A stretch of 64,000 nt of DNA, taken from positions 114,376-178,375 of the forward strand of contig NZ_MDJD01000048.1 in assembly GCF_001747085.1 (NCBI RefSeq), in the 5' to 3' direction. Positions 26,459 to 35,816 of the stretch are shown one piece after another. This stretch comes from Flavivirga aquatica. Its GTDB lineage: Bacteria; Bacteroidota; Bacteroidia; Flavobacteriales; Flavobacteriaceae. Each line of letters starts with the position of its first letter. Position 1 is the stretch's first letter. The translations under genes and the position numbers were made by a program. Below the pieces are notes generated by a model, which was not told the DNA's origin, did no database searches, and saw only the letters and a list, made by a program, of their open reading frames with translations.

Positions 26459-29400
26459 TTAATAGGACATCATCATTTCTTTATCATTAGATGCTTTAAT
26501 AACTTTAGAAATATTTTTAACATGAGGAAGGTTTAACAACGTCATATGGCTTCCTGTTGTATTATATACAGTTATTTCTCCATGAGTTACTTGTTCCCAA
26601 CCATAACTAGCTCCGGCTGTTAGGATTTCTTCTTTAGCTTTGAACAAGGTTACTGGTACTTTGTATTTTTCGCCCAGGATTGGAGTATAGGAGTTCCAGA
26701 TTTTATGTTGATGTAAAAATATATTTATAAATTTTTTAAAATCTGATTTATTCATTACTTCAAACCCCAATTGCGCTAATTCATTATAAACACAATCCAG
26801 TTGCTCATTATATGTTTTAGATTCCAGTTCTCGTTCTGTGATTGTAAAAGTTACTTCTGTTTGATGTAAAAAAGCATTAGCCATTATATCAAGTATCTCA
26901 ATCATGTTTTTTGAAAAAGAAGTAGAAAGTTGCCTTTGGGGGTTGTCATTTATAATAGAAGCATAAGGCATACCATCAAAAGACATGATTTCTGTTACTT
27001 CATACCCTTTTTCTTGTAATTGAAGCACCATTTCGTGAGCCACATTTGCTCCCATAGAATACCCTGCTAATCGATAAGGACCAGAAGGATCTATTTGTTG
27101 CATATCTATAATATTTTGAGTAGCAATTTCCTCAATACTATTATGTGCAGTAGTTATATCATCTAACCCGTAAGCTTGAAATCCATATAGTGTATATTCT
27201 TCTTGCAATAAATTAGCAAATTCATAAAAAGAAACAATATTACCACCAGCACCTGGCGCACAGAATATTTTTTTCTCTTTGTCTTCCTTTTCTTTACTAA
27301 TTCTAACAAGACCGGAAGGTATTCTAAATGCTTCTTTATTATCTATTAAGTTACTAAAAACGTGTATTGTAGGATACTGAAAAAGTTGTTGAACCTTAAC
27401 TTCTTGTTGGAATTTTTGCTTTATTATAGAAATTAATCGAATTGCAGATAAAGAATTTCCGCCTAGTTCGAAGAAATTATCATAAACGCTAATTTTATCG
27501 ATTTCCAAGAACTCCTGCCAGATTTTTGTTAATTCTAGTTCTGTTAATGTCGATGGAGCCACATAATCCTCGGTATGGTAGGCATCTTTGTCAGGAACAG
27601 GTAATGCTTTTTTGTCGATCTTGCCATTAGAGGTTATTGGTAGTTTATCTAAGATAACATATACCTTAGGTATCATGTATTCGGGTAACTGTTCTTGTAA
27701 TGCATTTTGTATATCCTTAGTGTTCAGTTTATTTTTTGAAACAAGGTAAGCTACAAGTTGTTTGTTCTCTTTTTGATCTTCTCGTGCGAGTACTACAGAT
27801 TGCTGTATCTCATCAAATTGATCTAAAGTTGATTCAATTTCTCCCAATTCAATACGGTATCCTCGTATTTTTACTTGGTCATCTTTTCTACCAATAAATT
27901 CAATGTTTCCATCTGGAAGCCATTTTGCTAAATCTCCTGTTTTATATAAGCGTTCACCATTTTTTAAAGGATGCGCTATAAATTTTTCTTTAGTCAATGC
28001 TTCTTGGTTGAGGTAACCTTTTGCTAAAGCATCTCCAGCTACACATAATTCTCCAACTACGCCAATAGGAACAAGTGAAAGTTTATGATTTAAAATGTAG
28101 AGTTCTGAATTATGAATAGGCGTACCTATAGGAGGTAGGTAAGGCGCTGTTTTTATATCTGAAATTTTATAACTACTAACAACGTGGGTTTCTGAAGGAC
28201 CATATTGATTGATCAATTGACACCCACAATTGTTTATAAAGTTCCTAATTTCTGTACTTACCTGTAATTGCTCACCAGCAGTAATGATCTCCTTTAATGA
28301 ACTTGGATATATTGATTGAACTTTAGCAGATAATGCTAAACTTTCCAATACAACAAATGGAACAAATACATGCGTAATGTGATTAGTAGAGATCTTTTCT
28401 AGAAGCATAATCGTGTCTTTGCGTTCTTGTTCTGTTACTAAAACTAATTTTTGACCAAAACAAAGTGTACTAAATATTTCTTGAAAACTCACATCAAAAT
28501 TAATACTAGCAAATTGTAATACAGAGCGTTCTAAGTGGTCTATAAATTGACTTTCTTGCCATTGTAATAAATTAACTAAAGCTTTATTGCCCATAGTTAC
28601 TCCTTTAGGAACTCCTGTAGAACCAGATGTGAAAAGCACATAAACAGAGTCTTCTGAATGGTATTTTAAGTTAAGAGGAGCTACATCTATTTTGTTTGTA
28701 GATACATTATTTATATCGATTATACTGATCGTATCTAGATTAATAAAAGTTTCTAAGTTAGATTTAGAAGTGCTTAATATATTATTTAATTGAGATTCTT
28801 TAATAATACTTTGAAGACGTTGTTTGGGATAATTAGGATCTAAAGAAACATAGGCACTTCGTGTTTTTAAAATCGCTAAAATAGAAATAATCATATCAAC
28901 AGATCGATCCATACAAATACCTACAATACTGTTAGGTTCAACTTTATATTTGGTTATTAAATATTTAGCTAATTGGTTGGAGCGTTCATCTAATTCTTTA
29001 TAGGTAAACTGTGTTTTGTTGAATACAACAGCAATAGCATCAGGCGTTTTAGTAGCTTGATGATTAAACATATCTATTATTGTTTGATTAGTAGGGTAAT
29101 CCACTTTGGTGTCGTTAAAAAGATTCAACAATTGGTGTTCTTCTTCTTGGGCTAGATATGTTAATTCTCCTATATTTTCAATACCATTTACTATGTTTTT
29201 CATAACTTCCTGTATGTGCTCTAAAATCATGGAAACCATATCGTTTGTTATAACTTCATTATTATACATGATTTTAAAAGAAAGCCCTTCAGATGTATTA
29301 AAAATACTTAAAGAAAGTGTATAGTTGGTATGTTCTGTAGCGGTCATGTTTTCTATAGAGAAGCCTATTTCTTCTGCAGAAGACATTTGGTTTACAGGAT

Positions 29401-32400
29401 AGTTCTCAAATACAACTAGACTATCAAATAACGATCCGTCTATAGTAGATTGTGACTCTATTTCACTTAATGAAAGATAGCTATACTCTTCTCTTCCAAT
29501 TGTATGTGCTTCTTGAAGTTCTTGCAACCAATTCACAACTTTTTGATTCTCATCTATACGAGTACATACAGGAATGGTATTAATATAAAGACCTATTTTA
29601 TTTTCTATCCCAGAAATATCAGAATCCCGTCCAGATACAGCAGTTCCAAAAGCTACATCTTGTTGACCCGTATATTTTGATAAAAGGTAGCTCCAAACTC
29701 CTTGTACAAATGTATTTACTGTAATGCGATGCGCTTCTGCAAAGCTATTTATCTCCTTACTAATTTTTAAAGGTAAAGCACATAGTTGCTCTGAGTTCCC
29801 TAAAACTTTATTACGTATAGAAGTGTCTTTTAGAAATGGTAAATAAGTGGGAGTAACTAGTGAAGATGTATATGCTTTCCAGTAAGATAAACCTTCTGTT
29901 TTGTTTTTTTGCATAAGATGGCGGATATGGTCACCATAATTATCCATATTAATGGAAGGTAAAGAAGCCTTGTTTTCTAAAAGTTGATAGTACTCCATAA
30001 AATTGGTCATAAGTTTTGCAAACGACCAGCCGTCCCATAAAATATGATGATTGGTAAATACCATACGGGTTCGGTTATCTTCTAATTTTAATAATGAAAT
30101 TTTAAATAAAGGACCTTTGTCGAGTTGAAATGTTTGTTTATCTTCCTCTATAAAAGCTGTTATTTCACTAGATAGTGTTTCTTTAGAAAAATGACGATAG
30201 TCTAATACACTAATAGGGGCTTCTAGTTTTTTATATACACATTGTACAGGAATTTCTAGATGATCTGTAAAAATAGCTGTTCGTAAAATAGTATGCTGTT
30301 CCATTAGGTGTGACCAACTTTTGAGAAAAGAGGATGTTGAAAAATAACCTACTAAGTCACATTGAAACTGTACGACGTATGCAGACGGGTCTTCATGATA
30401 TAAACTGTGAAATAACAAGCCTTCTTGTAAAGGACTTAATGGGTAAATGTCTGAAACTGTACTAGGATGAATAGCTAAGGATTGAAACTGTTGTAACTTT
30501 TTATAAGAAACACTTGCAGGTAAGTTATAATCACTTATTGTTTTTATTGGCTCTTCAATAGATTGACAATGGGTTACTATAGTATGCAATGCATCTATGT
30601 AAGCATCTGCTAGTTTATGTATTGTTTCTTCGCTATAGCGTTCTTCATGATAACTCCAGTTGATTTCTAAGGAATCTTTTAAAACAAGACTATTTATAGC
30701 TAACTTGTTTGGGTTTTTATTAGATAAACCTATATTAGAACCTGTTTTCTCATTAGCTAAATCAAATAAGCGTTCTTGTGCAGAATCAATTTGTTTATCA
30801 AAACTACCTAGATAATTAAAAATAATATCTTCGAAAGGTAACGATAAAGCAGATCGGTTTTTTTCTAACGGAGATAAATAACGTAAAACACCATACCCAA
30901 TTCCTTTATTAGGTACGCCTCGTAACATATCTTTGGTAGTAGCAATAAGATCTCCTAACTCATCTTCTTGATCTGCAATATGCAGACATACTGGGTATAG
31001 ACTTGTAAACCATCCTATTGTTCTATTTAAATCGACATCTGTAAATAATTCTTCTCTTCCATGTCCTTCTAGTGCTATCACTATTTTGTTTTTTGGTACC
31101 CAGTCTCTTAAGGCTAAAGATAATGCGCTTAACAGAAGGTCATTAATCTCTGTTCCATAAGAGCGATGAGTTTCTTGCATTAATAAACGAGTTATTGATG
31201 GTTTTAAAATCACTTTATGGTGTTTGGTTTCTTTATAGGTAACTTCGTTATTACAAGTAAAATCGGAAGGGATTGTTATGTGATGAGACAATACTTTTTT
31301 CCAATAATCTAATTCCACTGTCAAGGTAGCAGAAGATGCATATTCAGATAATTTAGTGATCCATTGTCGATATGAACTTCCTTTTTTAGGTAATGAAATT
31401 GTTTTTCCATTGGTTTGAGCTGTTAAAAGTGCTGTTAGATCTTCTAAAAGAATTCGCCAAGATACTCCATCTATTGCTAGATGATGGATGACAATAAGTA
31501 AACGGTGCGTGTCTTCTTCATCTGGAGTACGAATCCAAACAAAACGCATTAAGTCTCCATCAATAATATTAAGAGAGGCTTGATGTTTTGAGCATATTGC
31601 TGTGATTTCCATAACAGAAGAAACTTGTTCTTCAATTAGTATTGGATTGTAAGTCCCATACGTTTGTATAGGAAATTGAGAGTTTTCTTCATATTGATAG
31701 CGAAAACGTAATGCATCGTGATGATTTGAAAATATTGATAAAACTTTTTCTAAAGAATCTTTGGGAACTAGTTTTGAAACTTTAAGTAAAGCGGATTGGT
31801 TGTAATGATTATATTCTTGAAATTGTTTTTCAAAAAATTGTTGTTGGATAGGGTGTAAGGTTACTTCTCCTTCTAAAATACCGGTTTCTCGTAGTACTTC
31901 TTTTTCTTTTTGTAAATGAGAAACAATACCAAAAATATTTTGATAGTTAAATAAATCTTTAACTTTAAAATGTATACCATTAGCATTACTTAAACTTACA
32001 AGCTGAATGGCTTTAATTGAATCTCCACCTAATTCAAAAAAATTATCAAATACGCCTACTTTTTCAATTCCTAGTAGATCTTGCCAGATTTTTGTCATTA
32101 ACTTTTCATCAGGAGTAGATGGAGCTACATAATTTTCTGTTTTTGGGGTATTCCCATCTGTGGTAGGCAAGGCCTTTTTGTCGATTTTACCGTTGGTGGT
32201 TAGTGGTAGTTCATCTAATTGCATATACAGTTTAGGTACCATATATTCGGGTAATTGCTCTTTTAATGTGTTTTGAATAATGTTAGTATCCAGTTGTTCT
32301 TTTGCTGTAAGATAAACGACCAGTTGTTTACTGCCTTTTTGATCTTCTTGTGCTAGCACTACCGATTGTTGTACTACTTCTAATTGATTAAGTGCTGCTT

Positions 32401-34993
32401 CAATTTCTCCCAGTTCAATACGGTATCCACGAATTTTTACTTGATTGTCTTTTCTCCCAATAAACTCTATATTTCCATCGGGTAACCATCTAGCCAAATC
32501 TCCAGTTTTATATAATACTTCGCCTTCCTTAAACGGGTGTGCTACAAATTTTTCTAGGGTTAATGCCTCACGGTTAAGGTATCCTCTGGCTAGTTGTAAA
32601 CCACTAACACATAACTCTCCAATAACACTTATGGGAACAAGTTGCAAATCGGCATCTAAGATATAAGCTTGTGTATTCGATAATGGTTTCCCAATAGTAA
32701 CTAAGCCATCATTATGCAAAGGAGTAAGAGAAAGTGTAGAACATACACTATTTTCTGTAGGGCCATACCCATTGATTACTTTTATCCCTTTAGACAGTAA
32801 TTTCTTTGTTGTAGAAACATGTAAGGGTTCTCCAGCAGAAACAATAGTATTAAGGCCTATTAAAGAGTCACTCATTATTTGCTGATAAGAAGGCGGTAAT
32901 GTTGCTATAGTCACTTGATTTTTGTTTAATATTTTTTCCATTTCTTCTTTTGAATGGATCATGTCTTCAGAAACTATAACAATACGTCCGCCTGAAAGTA
33001 AACTTGCATAAAGTTCAAACCCAAAAGCATCAAAAGAAATGGAAGCAAATTGTAGGGTACAATCATTTGGAGATAGTCCAAACTCTCTAATTTGAGTTAA
33101 TGCTAGGTTTAGTATGCCTTTATGCTCGCATAAAACGCCTTTAGGAACTCCAGTAGTGCCAGAAGTATAGATGATATAGATTAATTGGTTTGGGAGTATA
33201 GAAATTCCTATTGCTGCTTTAGATAATTTGTCAATGACTAGAGTATCTATACAGATGCTATTTTTTATGGTCTTGTGTTCTTCAAAAAGATGGATAAGAT
33301 TGGTTTGTGTAATGATAATCTTTGCTTTGATGTCTTCCAGTATAAAATCAATACGTTGTTGTGGATAAGCTGGATCAATTGGAACATATGCTCCTCCTGC
33401 TTTTAATATGCCTAGAACACCAATAACCATCTCCATTGATCGCTCTATGCATATAGGAATTAAGTTTTCTTTTGTAACTCCTATAATGATTAGATACCTC
33501 GCCAGTTGATTAGAACGTTCATCCAGTTCTTTATAAGTTAATTTTTTGTTATTGAAGACTAGTGCAATAGCGTCAGGGGTGTTTGCAACCTGTTTACTAA
33601 ATAGGTCTATTACAGTTTGATTAGATGGGTAATAAGTCTTAGTGTTATTAAAAAACGATAGCAATTGGTATTCTTCTTCTTTAGGAAGAATTGAAATATC
33701 TTTTAGAGGTTTTTCTAAATCAAATTCAAATTGTCTAATGATAAAGAGGAGTCTATTGATAAGAAGCTGTATTTCTTCTTTATTAAAGTGTGTCGTCATA
33801 TAGTCGACCTTTAACTCTAAAGGATATTCTTTTCCATAATCGCACCAACGTATAGACAAAGGGTTTTGTAAACCAGAAGTGCTTGTCATGTGTTTTATTT
33901 CTATGTCAATCCCTGAAGCCATTGACTCAGAAAATGCTAAGGGCTCATAGTTTATAATAACATCAAATATATGTTGACGATTTTCTGATAATAATTTAAG
34001 CGACCTATTAAGGTGTGAAATAGGATATTGTCGATGTCTAAAATCCATACGTTGGGATCGTTTGATCTCGGCAATACAATCTGATAGTACTTGGTCTGGA
34101 TTATACTCTCCTTTATATGCTAGTACTGCGGCAAACATGCCTAATGTTTTTCGATCTTCCCTGCTGCCTCTATTGTGAATAGGGGTTCCTAAGCTAAATG
34201 TTTTTTGGTCTGTTGTTTTACCTAAGTATAGTAAGAGAGCAGCTATTGTAAATTGTGACAGACTTGCTTTTGTTTGTTCTGTTAACCTATCAAATAAAGC
34301 TCTGTCTAATGGAGATACAGATAAAGAGAACCTTTCTCCACCTTCTACAGAATTTTCTTTTTTGTTTTTAACAATGGATTTAGGAACAATAGCATATTTT
34401 TCTTTCCAATAAGTATCATCTTTAGTATATTGACTTGACTCTGAATACTCAATATTCTTTTGTATGGCTTTAAAATAAGAAGGGTATATTAAGTTAGATT
34501 GTTGACCTCCTTTAGATATTTTATCATATTCTTCTGTAACATGATTAATCATTATAGTAAAACCAAATCCATCTATGATTATATGATGGAAATAATGTAG
34601 CCACCAGTATTCATTTTTAGCTATTTTAATAAGAGCAAACTTATACAATTCTTCTTGCTGCAAGTCAAAAGCAGTATCAAATTGTTTTTGTATCCAACTC
34701 TTAGCTGTTTTTTTAGGGTTCTCTTGTAAAGAAAAATCTATTTCTTGTAAAGTTATTTTTTTAACCTGATTGTCTAAATAAATAGACGGTTTATCTTTGG
34801 AAAGGTCAAATCGAATAGAAAATACATCAAAATAGTTGGATAATTCATAGACTATACTTTTAAATAAGTTAGTATCTAAATCGCCTTTAAAAACAGAATA
34901 GCCACCTGTATTGTGTAAAGGACTTGTAGGATCCATCATTTGACCATAATAAATTTCTTGTTGTGCTAGATGGAGTTTTGTTCTCGAATTCAT
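26459..34993 (-). CDS. Two-module non-ribosomal peptide synthetase, C-A-T-E-C-A-T-TE
   Basis: A single 2844-residue enzyme holds a whole dipeptide assembly line. C1 (about 1-430) has HHIIIDG at 136-142. A1 (about 455-955) has TSGTTG at 610. T1 carries GGDS with Ser992. The epimerase domain (about 1050-1490) has HHLAIDGVSW (His1170), NRTIGWFTSLYP, PNKGIGYGVLRYL and FNYLGSFD. C2 (about 1500-1950) has YPLSPLQEGLLFH and NHHILWDGW (His1649), the D-accepting type. A2 (about 1970-2470) has TSGSTG at 2122. T2 has GGNS with Ser2514, and the thioesterase has GYSMGAN with Ser2646 and a late GSHMT His. Read by eye, specificity residues are D-A-F-T-V-A-G-V-C-K for A1 (Phe-like) and D-V-Q-V-I-A-Q-V-V-K for A2 (nearest proline). 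No PPTase, MbtH or exporter lies nearby. Confidence 0.95.
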   Translation of the reverse strand: MNSRTKLHLAQQEIYYGQMMDPTSPLHNTGGYSVFKGDLDTNLFKSIVYELSNYFDVFSIRFDLSKDKPSIYLDNQVKKITLQEIDFSLQENPKKTAKSWIQKQFDTAFDLQQEELYKFALIKIAKNEYWWLHYFHHIIIDGFGFTIMINHVTEEYDKISKGGQQSNLIYPSYFKAIQKNIEYSESSQYTKDDTYWKEKYAIVPKSIVKNKKENSVEGGERFSLSVSPLDRALFDRLTEQTKASLSQFTIAALLLYLGKTTDQKTFSLGTPIHNRGSREDRKTLGMFAAVLAYKGEYNPDQVLSDCIAEIKRSQRMDFRHRQYPISHLNRSLKLLSENRQHIFDVIINYEPLAFSESMASGIDIEIKHMTSTSGLQNPLSIRWCDYGKEYPLELKVDYMTTHFNKEEIQLLINRLLFIIRQFEFDLEKPLKDISILPKEEEYQLLSFFNNTKTYYPSNQTVIDLFSKQVANTPDAIALVFNNKKLTYKELDERSNQLARYLIIIGVTKENLIPICIERSMEMVIGVLGILKAGGAYVPIDPAYPQQRIDFILEDIKAKIIITQTNLIHLFEEHKTIKNSICIDTLVIDKLSKAAIGISILPNQLIYIIYTSGTTGVPKGVLCEHKGILNLALTQIREFGLSPNDCTLQFASISFDAFGFELYASLLSGGRIVIVSEDMIHSKEEMEKILNKNQVTIATLPPSYQQIMSDSLIGLNTIVSAGEPLHVSTTKKLLSKGIKVINGYGPTENSVCSTLSLTPLHNDGLVTIGKPLSNTQAYILDADLQLVPISVIGELCVSGLQLARGYLNREALTLEKFVAHPFKEGEVLYKTGDLARWLPDGNIEFIGRKDNQVKIRGYRIELGEIEAALNQLEVVQQSVVLAQEDQKGSKQLVVYLTAKEQLDTNIIQNTLKEQLPEYMVPKLYMQLDELPLTTNGKIDKKALPTTDGNTPKTENYVAPSTPDEKLMTKIWQDLLGIEKVGVFDNFFELGGDSIKAIQLVSLSNANGIHFKVKDLFNYQNIFGIVSHLQKEKEVLRETGILEGEVTLHPIQQQFFEKQFQEYNHYNQSALLKVSKLVPKDSLEKVLSIFSNHHDALRFRYQYEENSQFPIQTYGTYNPILIEEQVSSVMEITAICSKHQASLNIIDGDLMRFVWIRTPDEEDTHRLLIVIHHLAIDGVSWRILLEDLTALLTAQTNGKTISLPKKGSSYRQWITKLSEYASSATLTVELDYWKKVLSHHITIPSDFTCNNEVTYKETKHHKVILKPSITRLLMQETHRSYGTEINDLLLSALSLALRDWVPKNKIVIALEGHGREELFTDVDLNRTIGWFTSLYPVCLHIADQEDELGDLIATTKDMLRGVPNKGIGYGVLRYLSPLEKNRSALSLPFEDIIFNYLGSFDKQIDSAQERLFDLANEKTGSNIGLSNKNPNKLAINSLVLKDSLEINWSYHEERYSEETIHKLADAYIDALHTIVTHCQSIEEPIKTISDYNLPASVSYKKLQQFQSLAIHPSTVSDIYPLSPLQEGLLFHSLYHEDPSAYVVQFQCDLVGYFSTSSFLKSWSHLMEQHTILRTAIFTDHLEIPVQCVYKKLEAPISVLDYRHFSKETLSSEITAFIEEDKQTFQLDKGPLFKISLLKLEDNRTRMVFTNHHILWDGWSFAKLMTNFMEYYQLLENKASLPSINMDNYGDHIRHLMQKNKTEGLSYWKAYTSSLVTPTYLPFLKDTSIRNKVLGNSEQLCALPLKISKEINSFAEAHRITVNTFVQGVWSYLLSKYTGQQDVAFGTAVSGRDSDISGIENKIGLYINTIPVCTRIDENQKVVNWLQELQEAHTIGREEYSYLSLSEIESQSTIDGSLFDSLVVFENYPVNQMSSAEEIGFSIENMTATEHTNYTLSLSIFNTSEGLSFKIMYNNEVITNDMVSMILEHIQEVMKNIVNGIENIGELTYLAQEEEHQLLNLFNDTKVDYPTNQTIIDMFNHQATKTPDAIAVVFNKTQFTYKELDERSNQLAKYLITKYKVEPNSIVGICMDRSVDMIISILAILKTRSAYVSLDPNYPKQRLQSIIKESQLNNILSTSKSNLETFINLDTISIIDINNVSTNKIDVAPLNLKYHSEDSVYVLFTSGSTGVPKGVTMGNKALVNLLQWQESQFIDHLERSVLQFASINFDVSFQEIFSTLCFGQKLVLVTEQERKDTIMLLEKISTNHITHVFVPFVVLESLALSAKVQSIYPSSLKEIITAGEQLQVSTEIRNFINNCGCQLINQYGPSETHVVSSYKISDIKTAPYLPPIGTPIHNSELYILNHKLSLVPIGVVGELCVAGDALAKGYLNQEALTKEKFIAHPLKNGERLYKTGDLAKWLPDGNIEFIGRKDDQVKIRGYRIELGEIESTLDQFDEIQQSVVLAREDQKENKQLVAYLVSKNKLNTKDIQNALQEQLPEYMIPKVYVILDKLPITSNGKIDKKALPVPDKDAYHTEDYVAPSTLTELELTKIWQEFLEIDKISVYDNFFELGGNSLSAIRLISIIKQKFQQEVKVQQLFQYPTIHVFSNLIDNKEAFRIPSGLVRISKEKEDKEKKIFCAPGAGGNIVSFYEFANLLQEEYTLYGFQAYGLDDITTAHNSIEEIATQNIIDMQQIDPSGPYRLAGYSMGANVAHEMVLQLQEKGYEVTEIMSFDGMPYASIINDNPQRQLSTSFSKNMIEILDIMANAFLHQTEVTFTITERELESKTYNEQLDCVYNELAQLGFEVMNKSDFKKFINIFLHQHKIWNSYTPILGEKYKVPVTLFKAKEEILTAGASYGWEQVTHGEITVYNTTGSHMTLLNLPHVKNISKVIKASNDKEMMMSY

Positions 34994-35536
34994 TGTTTTT
35001 TTTTGATTATTTAAGTAGGTTTTTTTTGCTTCAATAATAGGTTTTTTCTTTCAAAAAAAAACAAAATATTTCATGAATTTTGTAGGTAATTTAATACGAT
35101 TATATTAGCTTGACTTTCAGTTTCTAATAATGCTTATTCTGGCTAAAACATCTTTATTTGAAAGTTTTTTTGAAATTTATCACTTGCTTTTCATTCGAAG
35201 AGACATCATTTATGAACGAAATGATTATTTTAATTAGCATGGTAAGGATATATTATAAGAATCTAAAAGAAGATAAATTTGGAATAGGATTACCTAAAAT
35301 GGGGTGTCAATTATTTGGTTATATTCTTTACAAAATTCATCAATAGGATAAAAATGTTTCTGTAATTTTAGAGTAGAATATCTTAAATAGATTTTTAGAT
35401 AAAAAAAATGAATTTAAATGCTTTAATTTGATAAAAGCCGACCTTTTTTACTACAAAAAATCTACTAAATATTAATCGAATTCAAGTTTTTAAGAATATT
35501 CTGGAGTTTCTAATTAGTATATTATAAGACTTTGTC

Positions 35537-35556
35537 AAAACCTGATATCAGGTTTT
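35537..35556. repeat. Perfect 20-bp palindrome beside the decayed att copy
   Basis: AAAACCTGATATCAGGTTTT is its own reverse complement. It lies 16 nt left of the decayed tRNA repeat. With flanking T and A runs it could be a small bidirectional terminator, or part of a lost recombination site. Confidence 0.6.
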
Positions 35557-35572
35557 ATATAAATAATTTTAA

Positions 35573-35629
35573 ATTTCGACTCTTAGGTTTAGAGTTTCGA
35601 ATTTCTTTGTGGTTACGAATAACAAAAAA
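35573..35629 (+). repeat. Island-end direct repeat (att-like), decayed copy of tRNA-Arg 3' part
   Basis: This 57-nt stretch starts ATTTCGACTCTTAGG and ends GTTACGAATAACAAAAAA. It aligns without gaps to 22993-23049 with 11 differences. Nearly all are G-to-A, C-to-T or G-to-T in this copy, the drift expected of a non-functional duplicate in an AT-rich genome. Similarity stops abruptly at the anticodon loop, so it is not a whole tRNA pseudogene. Confidence 0.75.
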
Positions 35630-35784
35630 CTATAATTTGGTTTACTTGTTGAATAATGGATTATTTGCAAGAAAATAACAGTTAATTTAGGGATTTTAAT
35701 TACAAATAAATGAATTTTTGTTGATGTCGTATTATTTTATGTTTTTAATAACATTTATTTTTTTCTGTTAGTAGTTATATATGT

Positions 35785-35792
35785 TAGATTTG
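35785..35792 (+). promoter_or_regulatory. Probable -7 promoter box for the first T9SS cargo gene
   Basis: TAGATTTG fits TAnnTTTG exactly and lies 25 nt before the ATG at 35817, which gives a short leader. A -33 TTG is not evident. Confidence 0.5.
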
Positions 35793-35816
35793 AGAAACTA
35801 ACAATTTAAAATAAAC

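Larger units (their letters stand above)
23050..35572. mobile_element. Candidate decayed genomic island at tRNA-Arg carrying an NRPS
   Basis: The block between the two att-like repeats, about 12.5 kb, holds a broken IS630 element, a possible integrase N-terminal relic, an SDR and an AhpD-like gene, a broken flavin amine oxidase, a second IS630 relic and the NRPS gene. Housekeeping genes lie to the left of the tRNA. No intact integrase remains and the far repeat is decayed, so the island is probably fixed. The boundaries are inferred from the repeat only. Confidence 0.55.
34994..35816. other. Long intergenic region with island end and palindrome, no convincing gene
   Basis: This 823-nt AT-rich gap lies between the divergent NRPS gene and the first T9SS gene. 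It contains the NRPS upstream region, a perfect 20-bp palindrome at 35537-35556, the decayed tRNA-Arg copy at 35573-35629 and the promoter box of the T9SS gene at 35785. A 62-codon open frame at 35158-35346 has no recognisable similarity and reads like chance. I see nothing else. Confidence 0.6.

Noticed and set aside
35158..35346. Open frame of 62 codons in the gap right of the NRPS gene
   Set aside because: No recognisable similarity, no convincing start context, and it lies in decayed island-edge DNA; treated as chance.
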